Part shown: positions 24,377 to 35,316 of the stretch, piece by piece
How positions within the stretch are numbered: position 1 is the stretch's first letter
Layout: the number at the start of each line of letters is the position of its first letter
Origin: Pectinophora gossypiella
Lineage: Eukaryota; Arthropoda; Insecta; Lepidoptera; Gelechiidae
Reading direction: 5' to 3'
DNA length: 64,000 nt
Assembly (NCBI RefSeq): GCF_024362695.1
Contig: NW_026063242.1
Coordinates: 310,001 to 374,000 of the forward strand
Translations under genes and position numbers: made by a program
The notes under the pieces: model-generated
The model's input: only the letters and a program-made list of their open reading frames with translations
The model's database searches: none
Told to the model about the DNA's origin: nothing

Positions 24377-25676
24377 GTACATAAAAACAAATTGTTCGAT
24401 TATAAAATATTCGTCAAGGGGTTTTAATCACAATAGGTACGAGCTCTCATGAACTTTTATACGAAAAGCGTAAACAGCTTGTCGAAGCCTATAAAGATTA
24501 CGAGACTTACATTTATTGGTGTTGTTTGACGATGATGACGAAGAAGACTATGGCGATGGCGAATATGAAACCAAATACTTTAATAGTATTGCGGTTTTGG
24601 ATCGCCTACTTAGATCCAGCACCCCTGCAGTGGCTCCGAGTCCAACTACGGTACGTAAAGTATAATAATAAAAATTATGCCACTTACTGATAAAAATTAT
24701 AATGATGCTCTTAAACTTCTACATGATAGATATACCTAACAATGGCTCTCAAATTACAAACTTCCATGTATAAAGCATTTTAGATATAACATCTTTTAAA
24801 AAGTGCACAGCGCAAAAATTTGCCTACTGATTTTGATTCATGGGACACACCTACTTGTGAATATTTTAATAAAAAAAAGGTTGTCACATATTCCAACAGG
24901 GGTTTTTATTTAGAAAGAACATAAAGGAGGTGCCCATACTGGATGAGTTTTTGTTATTTACAGAAAACTGGCCGTTGCCATTGAAAATAGCGACGAAGAG
25001 AGGATTGTTCCATCCCCAAGGCGTGCCAAGTCCAGTGGTAAAGTTGTCACTGGTGTGGCCACCAAGTCTTCCACATCACCATCATGTAAGTACTGCAAAC
25101 TTTATGAGTGTACTATATTTAAAATAGCATCTGATGAAGATATCTATCTTATACATTTGACAAAGGTAGAAAGATACCCGAGCACAATTTGCTTAAACCA
25201 GCATCGAGGTAAATGTTTCCTTCGCTTGAAATGTGCAGTTTGTTAACAAAAGCACAAAACGCTTGTGCATGCACCATTATCACCCCATGCTCATGTGGCT
25301 ACTGTTGGCAATGCTCCAGAGGTAGACAATGGTGTGGTATCTATGTCGGGTACTGCACAATCGCAAGATGTCCTTCTCCCAACTGCTGTGGTGAGGTTAA
25401 AAGGTAAAAATGGCACGACCATATACGCAAGAGCTTTACTTGACTCTGGGTCTCAGCTATCTTTTATAACTGACGATTTAGCAAAGAAAGTAAATTGTGA
25501 AGTGTATATAATGTAATAAATGTCTCAACAAAGGCAAATTTGAGGTGTGAGGTGTGTATACATTCAACAACAAATAGCTTCTCCATGAATATTACCTGCT
25601 GAGTTGTAAGAAAAATAACCTGTAATTTAAGTCAACATTCTTTTCACATTTCCAAATTTAACATCCCTGCTCATGT

Positions 25677-27005
25677 TAGTAAAACTTTGGCATTACCAAA
25701 AAAACCAAATACTTTGAAATGCGAAGAACACAGAACACTGAGCATAATATCACAGGCTTCAAAAATTTTACTTAAAATCATTCAAAACCGACTGAGACCT
25801 AAAGCTGAGGGATGTCTGGGAGATGACCAGTATGGGTTCAGGGAAAAGAAAGGTACAAGAGAAGCAATATTAGCTTTAAGACTGATAATTGACAGGAGAT
25901 TGGATTTAAGCATGGATACCAGCGTGGCTTTTATAGACCTTGAAAAGGCTTTTGACAAGGTAAACTGGAGGAAAATGATGAGGGGGTTGAAGGAAGTAGG
26001 AATGGATTATAGAGACCGAAGGATAATATACGAACTATATAAACACCAGGAAACTGTCGTAGAAATAGGAGAAGTGAAGAGAAAAGCTAGAGTACGGCAA
26101 GGTGTAAGACAGGGCTGTTCCTTATCTCCACTAATATTTAACATTTTCATAGAGGGTGCCATGAAGGAAATAGCTAAAATCAGTAACGGAATAACAATAA
26201 ATGGACAGAATATAATTAGTATCAGATTTGCAGACGATATTGCGGCACTGGCCAGTAATAAAGAAGACCTAGAAACCCTACTTAACACAATGAACACAGT
26301 TTTTGAAAAATACGACCTTAAAATTAATATAAGTAAAACCAAAATTCTAACAATTTCCAAAACTCCAAAAATAGACAGCCAAATAATTAAGTTAAATAAT
26401 ATCCCGATTGAAAATGTAAAGAACTTTAAGTATCTAGGCAGCATAATAACGAATGACTCAAGATGTACTTTAGACGTTAAAACCAGAATAGCAATGGCAA
26501 AACAAGCTTTCCATAACAAAGGGTGCATATTCAAGGCTAGGATTGCCAAATCTATCAGAAAAAGATGTGTCAAAACCTTCGTATGGAGTATAGCCCTCTA
26601 TGGATGTGAAACTTGGACACTGACACAGAAGGACAGAGAGAGACTCGAGGCCTTTGAAATGTGGTGTTGGAGGAGGATGGAAAGAATAAGTTGGACAGAA
26701 AGGGTTACAAATGAGGAAGTGCTAGTAAGAGTAAGGGAAAAGAGACAAATACTGAGAATTATTGAGGACAGAAGAGGCAAGATGATTGGACACCTAATAA
26801 GACACGACGAATTCATTAAAAACATCATAGAAGGAAAGCTAGAAGGAAAGAGAGGAAGGGGAAGACCAAGAAGAGCTTACATGGAACAGATTAAAGAAAA
26901 GGTTAACGTCGTGTCTTATAGGGAAGTCAAGGAATTGGCCTTTGATAGACTGGAATGGAAAATGCTACCCCGACAAGAGCGTGGCTCTTAAATTGATGAT
27001 GATGA
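25677..27005 (+). mobile_element. 5'-truncated RTE-like LINE
   Basis: Flanked by a 9-bp target duplication TGCTCATGT (25668-25676 and 27006-27014) and ending in a (GAT)n tail, typical of RTE-like LINEs. The 5' end is truncated within the reverse transcriptase ORF, the usual result of incomplete target-primed reverse transcription. Inserted in the BEL protease-RT region. Confidence 0.88.
25687..26991 (+). CDS. LINE reverse transcriptase, 5'-truncated but open
   Basis: About 434 codons without a stop. RT blocks in order: KPNTLKCEEHRTLSIISQASK, DDQYGFREKKGTREAI, AFIDLEKAFDKVNW (first catalytic Asp region), RQGVRQGCSLSPLIFNIFIE, IRFADDIAALA (the ADD catalytic pair), NISKTKIL and FKYLGSIIT. The C-terminal part has WSIALYGCETWTL and the GRGRPRRAYMEQI tail. 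The endonuclease domain expected upstream is missing, so this copy cannot move by itself. The first codon is TTG and the true start lies in the lost 5' part. The lack of frameshifts over 1.3 kb suggests recent insertion into a much older host element. Confidence 0.88.
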   Translation: MALPKKPNTLKCEEHRTLSIISQASKILLKIIQNRLRPKAEGCLGDDQYGFREKKGTREAILALRLIIDRRLDLSMDTSVAFIDLEKAFDKVNWRKMMRGLKEVGMDYRDRRIIYELYKHQETVVEIGEVKRKARVRQGVRQGCSLSPLIFNIFIEGAMKEIAKISNGITINGQNIISIRFADDIAALASNKEDLETLLNTMNTVFEKYDLKINISKTKILTISKTPKIDSQIIKLNNIPIENVKNFKYLGSIITNDSRCTLDVKTRIAMAKQAFHNKGCIFKARIAKSIRKRCVKTFVWSIALYGCETWTLTQKDRERLEAFEMWCWRRMERISWTERVTNEEVLVRVREKRQILRIIEDRRGKMIGHLIRHDEFIKNIIEGKLEGKRGRGRPRRAYMEQIKEKVNVVSYREVKELAFDRLEWKMLPRQERGS

Positions 27006-27519
27006 TGCTCATGTGCAATTAGCTGACAAAAACTTTAACAAAAGTCATGAAATATTGTTGCTATTGGGTTGTGACATACCTATTCTTTCAGGTGCTGCAG
27101 CGTGATTCCTGTTACATCGTCCGGCCCCTACTTAAAATAAGAAATACAAGTTTTGGTTATAAGGTGGCAGGGAGTCTGCTGGCAAGGTTTTTTCCTCCAA
27201 TTTATGTATTAATATACAAGGTAACAATTAAATGAGATTAATGATAATATTTCCAAATTTTGGAAATGCGAAAATGTGCCTAGTGTTTTTAAAGAAGTGA
27301 CTTCTGAGCACCAATTAGCAGAAGAATGCTTATCTAAGCTTCTGTAAGTTTAGTAAATAAAAAAAAATCCGTTGCCCTATCTTTGAAACAGGAACTAGAG
27401 GATATTCTTATAGGAGATTCTTTTTCTTCAGCATTACAAAGACTTTATAACCTTGAAAGGCGTTTCTTAAAGACAGTATTCTATATCAACATTATACCTA
27501 GTAAGTTTATTAATGATTA

Positions 27520-27595
27520 TTATTGTTGTTGTGTTTTTGATGATGATGGAAAATGCTACACCGACAAGAGCGTGGCTCTTAAATTGATGATGATG
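27520..27595 (+). mobile_element. 76-bp tail of the same LINE family
   Basis: Flanked by an 11-bp duplication ATTAATGATTA (27509-27519 and 27596-27606). The core GAAAATGCTACACCGACAAG and GCGTGGCTCTTAAATTGATG matches the last bases of the LINE ending at 27005, including the (GAT)n tail. It interrupts a BEL pol frame that continues on both sides. Confidence 0.82.
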
Positions 27596-28017
27596 ATTAA
27601 TGATTACATAAACCAGGGTCATATATTTTAATATTGACAGTTATGATTTAAATTCTGGAAATGTGTCATTTCTGCCTCATCACCCTGTTTGCAATCCTTT
27701 GACGCCAGTATGAAAACAAAAAAAATGGTTTATGCCTTAATGATATTTTGTTAAATTGCTCCACTGTTCAAAGTGAACTTTTTGACATTTTGATTTTGTT
27801 TAGAACATAATATTATGTCTTACTTTGTGACATTAAGTCCACGTATAGACAAGTGCTTGTTGATAATAAATACCTATTGTTGTTTACAAAACATTTTATG
27901 GCGTGACTCCACACATGATTTCATTAAATGCATTCAGATACAAACTGTGGCGCTTAAAAGCTCAGCTTTTTAACGACACGGTCTCATGGAACTTTCACAT
28001 CGTTTTAAAAGTAAATA

Positions 28018-28492
28018 TAAAAGAGATAAAATATATTAGGACACTTTATTAAAACCATGAAATATATTTAAACATTTATTTGATAATAACTAAAAATTAA
28101 ATCGATTGAAATACCTTTTTTCACTTAATTCATACATTAAATAACATAAAACCAATAAATTAGCAAATAATAATTATTAAATAATTTTACACAAAAAAAT
28201 GATAATAAACAAAAATAAAATAAAATAATAATTTAAAACAAAAATAAATAAAATAATAGTTTAAAACAAAAATAACTAAAACCAAACCCAAAAACTGATT
28301 CAGAGTGTGAATTTCTCGACCACACAGGAGCTCCGTTCAGCGCGACGGACGACTCACTTCTGAACCATAGTGAGCGGAGCGCAAGGTATTTAAAGGCGGA
28401 ACGCCGCATGGTGGGGAGCGCACACGTGTTGTTGTTTGCAGGTGGTACGCGTGGTGATTTACCGTAGCGTGCTTATCTCAACTGCGCCGATA
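28018..28492 (-). repeat. 3' LTR of the short LTR element
   Basis: 475 bp, starting TATCGGCG and ending CTCTTTTA in element orientation, matching 29569-30043. Confidence 0.92.
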
Positions 28493-28920
28493 CGGCCATT
28501 CTGATGAGTGGCGCGTCCCTGCGCCTACTCCGCTTTATCTGCATAAAAGTAAAAATTGCACATTAAAAATAAAATATTACTCGCCATTATTAGTCAAGCG
28601 ACTCAAGTCTCTCTCGTAATCTCGTTTGAATTGCCTCATAGCCTCAGCGCTAATTTTGGCAAGGCTTCAGGACTCAGCTCCATTTTAGCCTTCTCGTAAA
28701 TTACTCAAGAAAACATTATAATTAGGTACTCGTCAAAAGAAAATCAACATTGCTCGTTAACACAACATACACGATATTGAACAGACGATTCGTTATTAAA
28801 CTGTCGTCATAATATAGTGTGATTACTGTCATCGCCTGCATTACTGTAATTGATCGCCGATATGGCTATCTCGCTCTGGACACCAAACTTGAAAATCCAA
28901 GTACTCTTTACACGTCGGTC

Positions 28921-29130
28921 GTTACTATCACCTAAACGAGCGATAGTAACTCATGCCACTCTACTGAGCGACGATATCTCACAACCAGGCGTCAGTACCA
29001 CCTAAATCGAGCGGTAGCAACTCATGCCACTTACACCAAGTGACGATATCTCAACACAGTCGTTGCTGCCACCTAAATCGAGCGACAGCAACTCATGCCA
29101 CTTACACCAAGTGACGATATCTCAACACAG
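28921..29130 (-). repeat. Stem-loop repeat of the short LTR element
   Basis: Three tandem units of about 70 bp near the 3' LTR. Each carries an inverted pair around the conserved loop ACCTAAA(T)CGAGC: GTTACTATC/GATAGTAAC (28921-28950), GTCAGTACC/GGTAGCAAC (28991-29021, weaker) and GTTGCTGCC/GACAGCAAC (29062-29092). A second small stem follows (CACTT/AAGTG at 29028-29042). Between units 1 and 3 two A-T pairs become G-C on both arms. Confidence 0.75.
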
Positions 29131-29241
29131 TTAGCACACAAACTTTACATTTCAGTTGGTAGAATAGTGGTCAATGGGTTACACAATTTCTTCTATATCA
29201 CTAATTTCTAATTCGTTTAGTTTGACTAATTCTACCGGAGT

Positions 29242-29448
29242 TCAACATGACTCAGATTCAGGTTCGAAAGTTTGCAGCATATCGGTTTTCATTTCTTCCC
29301 GGGTTGTGGTTCTCAATAAATAATCGTCAGCCCATAGTTTTGCCCTTCCTTGTAGGACACCAGCTGCTTTCAGGCGAACGTCATGGTTTTTTTTTAGACT
29401 GATGGTTTCGCGATTTTCACTGGATATCTGCGTGAGCATATCGGTCAT
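29242..29448 (-). pseudogene. Gag fragment of the short LTR element
   Basis: A 68-codon frame from an ATG, with VRLKAAGVLQGRAKLWADDY and TTTREEMKTDMLQTFEPESE. This resembles the capsid core of gypsy gag proteins, where a GRAxxWxxxxL block is followed by a TTWEE-like block. It stops soon after. It may be the start of a truncated gag retained for packaging, or just a remnant. Confidence 0.6.
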
Positions 29449-29568
29449 AGTGTCCCTGAAAGTATTAATTCACAAACAAAAGTGGACAATCCTGATGATG
29501 AAGGTTCTCCCAAAGGGTTTCCCGTATTGCGGTCACTCATGGCGTGGTTGTTGCGTAGTCACTTCTGA

Positions 29569-30043
29569 TAAAAGAGATAAAATATATTAGGACACTTTAT
29601 TAAAACCATGAAATATATTTAAACATTTATTTGATAATAACTAAAAATTAAATCGATTGAAATACCTTTTTTCACTTAATTCATACATTAAATAACATAA
29701 AACCAATAAATTAGCAAATAATAATTATTAAATAATTTTACACAAAAAAATGATAATAAACAAAAATAAAATAAAATAATAATTTAAAACAAAAATAAAT
29801 AAAATAATAGTTTAAAACAAAAATAACTAAAACCAAACCCAAAAACTGATTCAGAGTGTGAATTTCTCGACCACACAGGAGCTCCGTTCAGCGCGACGGA
29901 CGACTCACTTCTGAACCATAGTGAGCGGAGCGCAAGGTATTTAAAGGCGGAACGCCGCATGGTGGGGAGCGCACACGTGTTGTTGTTTGCAGGTGGTACG
30001 CGTGGTGATTTACCGTAGCGTGCTTATCTCAACTGCGCCGATA
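29569..30043 (-). repeat. 5' LTR of the short LTR element
   Basis: 475 bp. It carries AAGGTATTTAAAGGCGG (29934-29950), which in element orientation gives a TTTAAATA promoter-like box. Flanked outside by AATA. Confidence 0.9.
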
Positions 30044-30374
30044 AATATCCATTAGCTTCCTTTGCATTGGAATATTCCACATATGTTGATGATGTTCAGT
30101 GTGGACAAAGACCAAGTATAGAATAGACAGATAATATTTTAGAATGACGATGAAACTATCATACCTAGCTCTCTTTCTTCCCTATGGCAACATTCTCTGT
30201 GAAAAAAAGAAACAAATATAGACAAACGCCGCTGTCTAGAACGTCAGGTTTCCCGTTTTGAGATGTTGTGGTAGCCAGCTGGATACCAAACCTGGCGTTA
30301 GTTTTTCGGTGTTTTGGGATGTTATTTCAACTTTTTATATAAAAAATCTGTGAAATAGTTATTCATTATGAACC

Positions 30375-30451
30375 ATGGCTTGCGTAGCCATTGGTTGTGA
30401 GAGTAGAATGGGTGTTATAATGGAGAACGATCAAATAATGTCTCACCATGG
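30375..30451 (+). CDS. Possible THAP-like first exon (weak)
   Basis: An ATG in good initiation context (ACCATGG) opens a 26-codon frame beginning MACVAIGCESRMGV and is followed by a strong 5' splice site (G then GTAAGTTA). The CVAIGC start is like the first Cys pair of THAP zinc fingers. No downstream exon was identified in the next kilobases, so this may be a relic or chance. Confidence 0.3.
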
Positions 30452-31420
30452 GTAAGTTATCGACCACATTATTCATATTTGTGTGCACGAAGTACATTAC
30501 ATGGTCTGTTTTTTCAAAAGTTTATTGAGCCCTAAATACGATGCAGACGCATATTTTCAGCAAAGCCGTCGACATTTGTACAAATAATTGATTTCACATT
30601 TTACGTTAATCAGCTTTGACAGATCATGTACTCAAAGTATTATAAGTAGTGTTGTCCTTTGATGTCGACAACATATTATTATGTTTTAATGTAACATCTA
30701 GATGTGTTATTCTATTCATCTTTAATTTATTCTTCGACCTGTTTCCGATTTGGATGAAGATTACATATTTCCTAAATATCCTAATTTACGAAACCAGAAA
30801 AATGAAAAAAAAATTAAAAATGTTTATTTTCTTTTACAATAAAGCCTTAACTACTGGTGGATTGGGGTCTCCATTTAAGCGACATAGCCTGTGTTTGGAG
30901 GCCCCGCTCTTCCATTATTACAAATAAATTGTATGTAAATAAAGCAGTGTGGTAGGTTTATTCAATTCAAATTCAAATTCAAAAATATCTTTATTCAGTA
31001 GGTAACATAGTTACACTTTGAATCGTCAAGTACTACGGCATGCAGATAGAATATATATCAGCACACCCAGCCCTACGATGTATAAATCTTGGGATCAGCA
31101 CATATTACTAGGACAGAAATTAAGAAACAATTGGATTCAGACCATGAAACGAGATGATTCTCTCTTCTGAAGGACGCGTTTTTCTTATTTTCACCTGTGC
31201 TCATTACATTTCGATATATCTTGCTTGCTATCGAGCAGGATACCAAACAAAATTATTACATAGTGATGCAGTACCAACAATATTCACTCCATAGACATAG
31301 AAACTCTATAATTCACTCACATACCTCTCATAAGGTAAGTTTAAGTTTAGTTATAACTTTATAGATGAATTTTATTTTTGTATTCTACTATTTACTTATT
31401 TTTTCCATGCAAATAGAAAA
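30452..31420. other. AT-rich sequence with a reverse LINE 3' end
   Basis: At 30961-31060 the run TTCAATTCAAATTCAAA followed by ATATCTTTATTCAG and GGTAACATAGTTACACTTTG is the reverse of LINE tails seen forward at 47,643-47,706 and 61,547-61,612. The rest shows nothing recognisable. Confidence 0.55.
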
Positions 31421-32458
31421 AAAATTTAAATACAATACAAATATTTTTTATTGCACTAAATAATTAGAAAGAAAGAAAGAAACAATTATTATTTAGGACA
31501 CCACAGACACGGATTACATATACAATATATACATTATAATGACATCACATCAGAAATCAACGCACACACGAAATATTTTCTATATAGAAACATGGAAAAC
31601 GAACACAGAAACTTATACCTAAATTAAAAAGTGACGTCATGTCGGCTTACCCATGTGTAGTGGATGGTGTCCCGTATAAAAGGTCCTCACTCAGCTTATG
31701 CCGCGGCGTGAGCCGCGACGCTGGTATTCTGTGAGGCCTGAGTAATGAGTGAAGTACGGACGTCGCGCCACCATATGTACATATACTTACTTACTATTAT
31801 AGGTTACTTAGATATTATCATAATATAATTACTACATAATATAATTACAAATAAAATAAAATATAGATGTAAATAAGTATAATATATATTAATTATATAT
31901 ATTGTGCAAACTCATAAAGGAAAACAAGTAAAAACAATCGTGAGCAGGTTAATAAAATAAATGTTTGAACAAATAAGATGTAGGAGTGTGTACGTGTGTG
32001 TGTGTTAGGCAATGGTCCCGCACCGGTCGGCCGCAGATCGACAGGGACAAAGCATTATTTTTTATGACTGCAATGGTTGCATAGATAAGAACCAGTCGCC
32101 CGCCGTCCGCGTCGCCGAGCAGGCACTACACCAATTGCGCATTCGATGCAATCCAATACTATCAACGTCAATAAGACAGTGATTATCATTTATTTGTTTA
32201 CTTCACAATTTGTTCATAATTGAAAAAGTAATAAAAATCGATGGATAAACGAATTGAGCTCAGCAATAATAAATAGGTACATTGTGGTCAATGGATGCAG
32301 TGTAATGAAAACAGTGAAAAACCAAGACCGCGTGGTATCGTCGCATCCACGCCGCTAGTACGACTCCGCAAAACCTTCGTGTCTGATCCATTGAGGTAAG
32401 TAAGACGTTAGTGTAATTTAATGTGAAGTAATTTAAATATGTAAGAAATTTATATTGC

Positions 32459-33607
32459 TTAAATGACACTTTTTTGTAAATTCATAAGATGTTTTTTAAA
32501 ATGAGATTTAAAATTGTGTATCGTTTTCAGACTACGTAATGGAGGCGGCAGATCGTTCCAGCACTTGGACGCGGCGAACCTGAAACTTCCGCGGAAGGCA
32601 GTGGTACGGTGACGCGGTATTGCCAGTGAGTAATACGTCGAGCGAGTTTTGTACGACTTCACGTCACGTGACCACACCAATTTCTCAGCGAGATACGGCG
32701 GCGTATGATGTTTCACTACACCAAACAAGAGCGTTGCAAGATGTAGTTGTCTCCGTGCATTCATCTTCATAATATTGGCATTGTTTATAAACGGCGTGAC
32801 GTGTGTGCGTGGTGGTATATTGAAGCAAAATCGTGCGCAGGCATTTTGAACTCTTTGTATGAGTTTTTGTGATCGGGCAAGCAGTCGCGGACCATATACT
32901 ACATCCATATAGTTAAATTTCGACATAACAAGAGTGTCGCAAAGTTTGATGCGGGTTTCAGTATTAATATAGTTCCTGATTTGGTATAATGTCTTGAGAC
33001 GATAAAAACAATTTGCTGCAGTGTTAACTATATATTTGTCGAACCTCAGTTCTTCGTCCATGAGAAGTCCCAAATTCCTAGCTTCCGTGACACGCTCCAC
33101 GGCTTCCCCTCTAATGACCACATTAGCACCTTCATTAGATATTTTACTTACCTGTTGTTTAGAGCCCAGTATCATGTATTTGGTTTTACTTCCGTTCAAA
33201 ACCAATGAATTAGACTCTGACCACAAAGTGATCCTTTCTAGGTCATCGTTTAATTTGTCTATAGCGGAATGTGTATCGCCGGGTTTACATGATATATATA
33301 GTTGTATATCGTCAGCATATATATGATATTTGCAATGCTCAATATGAGTCACGACATCGGCACTATAGATGATAAATAACAGTGGGCCTAAGATAGAGCC
33401 CTGCGGAACACCACGAGTGACAGGCTTGGGAGGGGACACCATCGGTTCGCCATGATCATTCTGTATTTGGACGTATTGGTTACGATATTTAAAGTAACTG
33501 TCGAACCATTGAATGGCAGAAGCACCAAAACCATAGTAATGTAGCTTTGCCAATAATAGAGAAACATCTATGCAGTCAAACGCCCTAGAAAAGTCCAGCA
33601 GCGCCAA
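32459..33607 (-). pseudogene. LINE A ORF2, C-terminal reverse transcriptase part
   Basis: Continues ORF2 after a single frameshift near 33,605. It contains LLDFSRAFDCID (first catalytic Asp), VPQGSILGPLLFIIYSADV, YADDIQLYI (catalytic ADD), LNGSKTKYMILG and the thumb-like YKTLYQIRNY region. It ends with a normal C-terminus (FKSHFKKHLMNLQKSVI, stop). Together with 33,590-35,316 it is the endonuclease-RT protein that nicks target DNA and copies the element RNA. The break makes this copy inactive unless it is a sequence error. Confidence 0.85.
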
Positions 33608-35316
33608 TATGTACCCCGCCCGTCATCTTGTGCGGCTAGAATGTCGTCCACCACATTCAGCAAAGCAGTGGTTGTACTATAAGATTTCCTGAAACCCGAC
33701 TGTAGCTCTGGAAGCAAAGCATTTGCTTCTAAAAACAGTCTCATCTGCTTCGCCACGATCTTCTCTAAGATCTTTGAAATGCAAGGCAATATGCTAATAG
33801 GGCGCAGATCTTTTAGGGAGGAGGGACTGGAGTTCTTTGGCAGTGGTTTGACGATTGCACTCTGCCACAGTTTGGGAAACGTGCAGGTATCGATCGATCT
33901 ATTCACAATAGATGTCAGCACTGACGAGATTTCGGGTAGTGACATTATTATCATGTCTAAGGAAATACCGTCGACGCCAACGGCGCTCGAACGAAGCGAC
34001 TGTAACTCCCTCAGTACGTCCCCCTCAGAGACCTTTCTCAGTGTAAATGTGGAAGAGATCTTGCGTTGTTCCTTAAAAAAAATTAGATTTGAAACCGGCA
34101 CCGATCCCCCATTAGGTACGTCTAGAAAGTGATCATTTATTGCTTCAGGATCCTTAAAAATACATGTAGGAAAATCAGGTTTGCATTTAATCCTAACGTT
34201 ATTTTTTATATGTGTCCAGAGTGTACGAGGGTCATTATAGTTGGTATTAACGTAATGATCATAATACGCTTGCTTTTCGCTCGCTAATGCCTTCTCCACA
34301 GTATACTTGAGATCCTTATAGTACGCCTTATGGGAGCCACAGCCACTTATACGCGCCCTGGCATGTGCTTCATCTCGTCTTTTCATCATCATTTTTACAT
34401 TGTACGTAATCCAAGGGTACTGGTGATGACGCATGCTGAAAGTTTTGGATGGAGCGTGCAAATCAAATAGTGCAACAATAGCTGAATTAAACATTGATAC
34501 CATAATATTTACGTCGGCGACTGCTTCGACATTGCCCCAATCTATTGAGGCAAGATGATCTCTAAAAGTGTCGACATGTATGTCTTTAAGTGCCCGTCGC
34601 GTGACTTTAACAGGAGAGGGTTTAAATTTTGGTATATTGAGTAGGCATGCGATAAAGGCATGTCTACCAAGATCCGGAATGTAGTCCACTGTTACTGTAC
34701 ACCCCTTTATATCGGTGCATACTAGATCTATAGTCTTTTGGCTGTGAGAAGTGAAATGCGTGTAGTCGGTGACCAATTGCGAGAGTTTAAAAGCAGCTAA
34801 GAATTGGTTAAGTTTTCTGACACTAGCCAATGACGGCACGGCGACGTCAATATTAAAGTCGCCCAGTAGTACGACATTACTACACCAGGTGAACGTTTCC
34901 AGGGACGAAGAAAGAGCATCTATAAGTAGACCCTCAGTCACCCAGTCTGGCCTGTACGCAGTACCTATCACTAGCTTACAACTACCAACTGTGACCCCCA
35001 GCCACATCTGTTCCACCGGTGGTGTTTGTGGATGGGCTAGCACTCGCGCGGTGACACCACGTCGGATATAAAATCCGACTCCGCCCCCCCGCTTCCGGCG
35101 CCCGGGGGGGCGTGGTGTGTTCCGCAGGCGGTATCCCGGCACGGCGGGCGCGCGGCCCTCCTGTCCCTCCCGTATCCAGGTCTCATTGATGGCCATTACA
35201 TCTACGTTATGACGGTCCATCGCCACGAGAAACTCGTCATGCCCAGTTCCCAGTGATCCAGCATTAAATAGTCCAACTTTTAACTTTCGTTTATTATTGA
35301 ATATTATTATTATCAT
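33568..35316 (-). pseudogene. LINE A ORF2, endonuclease and RT N-terminal part
   Basis: Starts at an ATG (35316) that overlaps the preceding ORF by 23 bases. APE-type endonuclease blocks: FNAGSLG, INETWI (catalytic Glu), GTAYRPDW, LLGDFNIDV and TIDLVCTD. The last block reads LGRHAFI where most relatives have Ser-Asp-His, so a catalytic Asp appears to be Arg. RT begins around WQSAIVKPLPKN and LRPISILPCISKILEK, then LQSGFRKSYST. The frame is lost near 33,605. Confidence 0.85.

Larger units (their letters stand above)
28018..30043 (-). mobile_element. Short non-autonomous LTR retrotransposon
   Basis: Two 475-bp LTRs (28018-28492 and 29569-30043) that look identical enclose only 1.08 kb. Target duplication AATA (28014-28017 and 30044-30047). 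The primer-site-like TCAGAAGTG (29560-29568, minus) follows the right LTR, so the element is on the minus strand. Internal content is a gag fragment (29448-29242) and a stem-loop repeat region (28921-29130). With no pol it must use enzymes from a relative. It sits within an RT codon run of the BEL relic. Confidence 0.9.
24381..30120 (+). pseudogene. BEL/Pao retrotransposon relic split by nested insertions
   Basis: Pieces of one BEL/Pao gag-pol lie in order at 24381-25667, 27006-28017 and 30044-about 30120. They comprise gag (ELLYEKRKQLVEAYKDYE near 24455; a later segment in another frame), a Cys/His gag C-terminal region (CKYCK near 25092 to QKHKTLVHA near 25250-25270), protease (LLPTAVVRLKG and ALLDSGSQLSFI, about 25374-25470), protease-to-RT segments (27011-27200 and 27250-27345), and RT (27380-28017). 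After the last insertion the RT metal-binding YVDDV follows at about 30082-30096. Stops and frameshifts are frequent, so it is old. It hosts a LINE at 25677-27005, a LINE tail at 27520-27595 and an LTR element at 28018-30043. It probably also hosts the gypsy at 18214-24376, since gag begins right after its right-hand GTAC. Confidence 0.8.
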
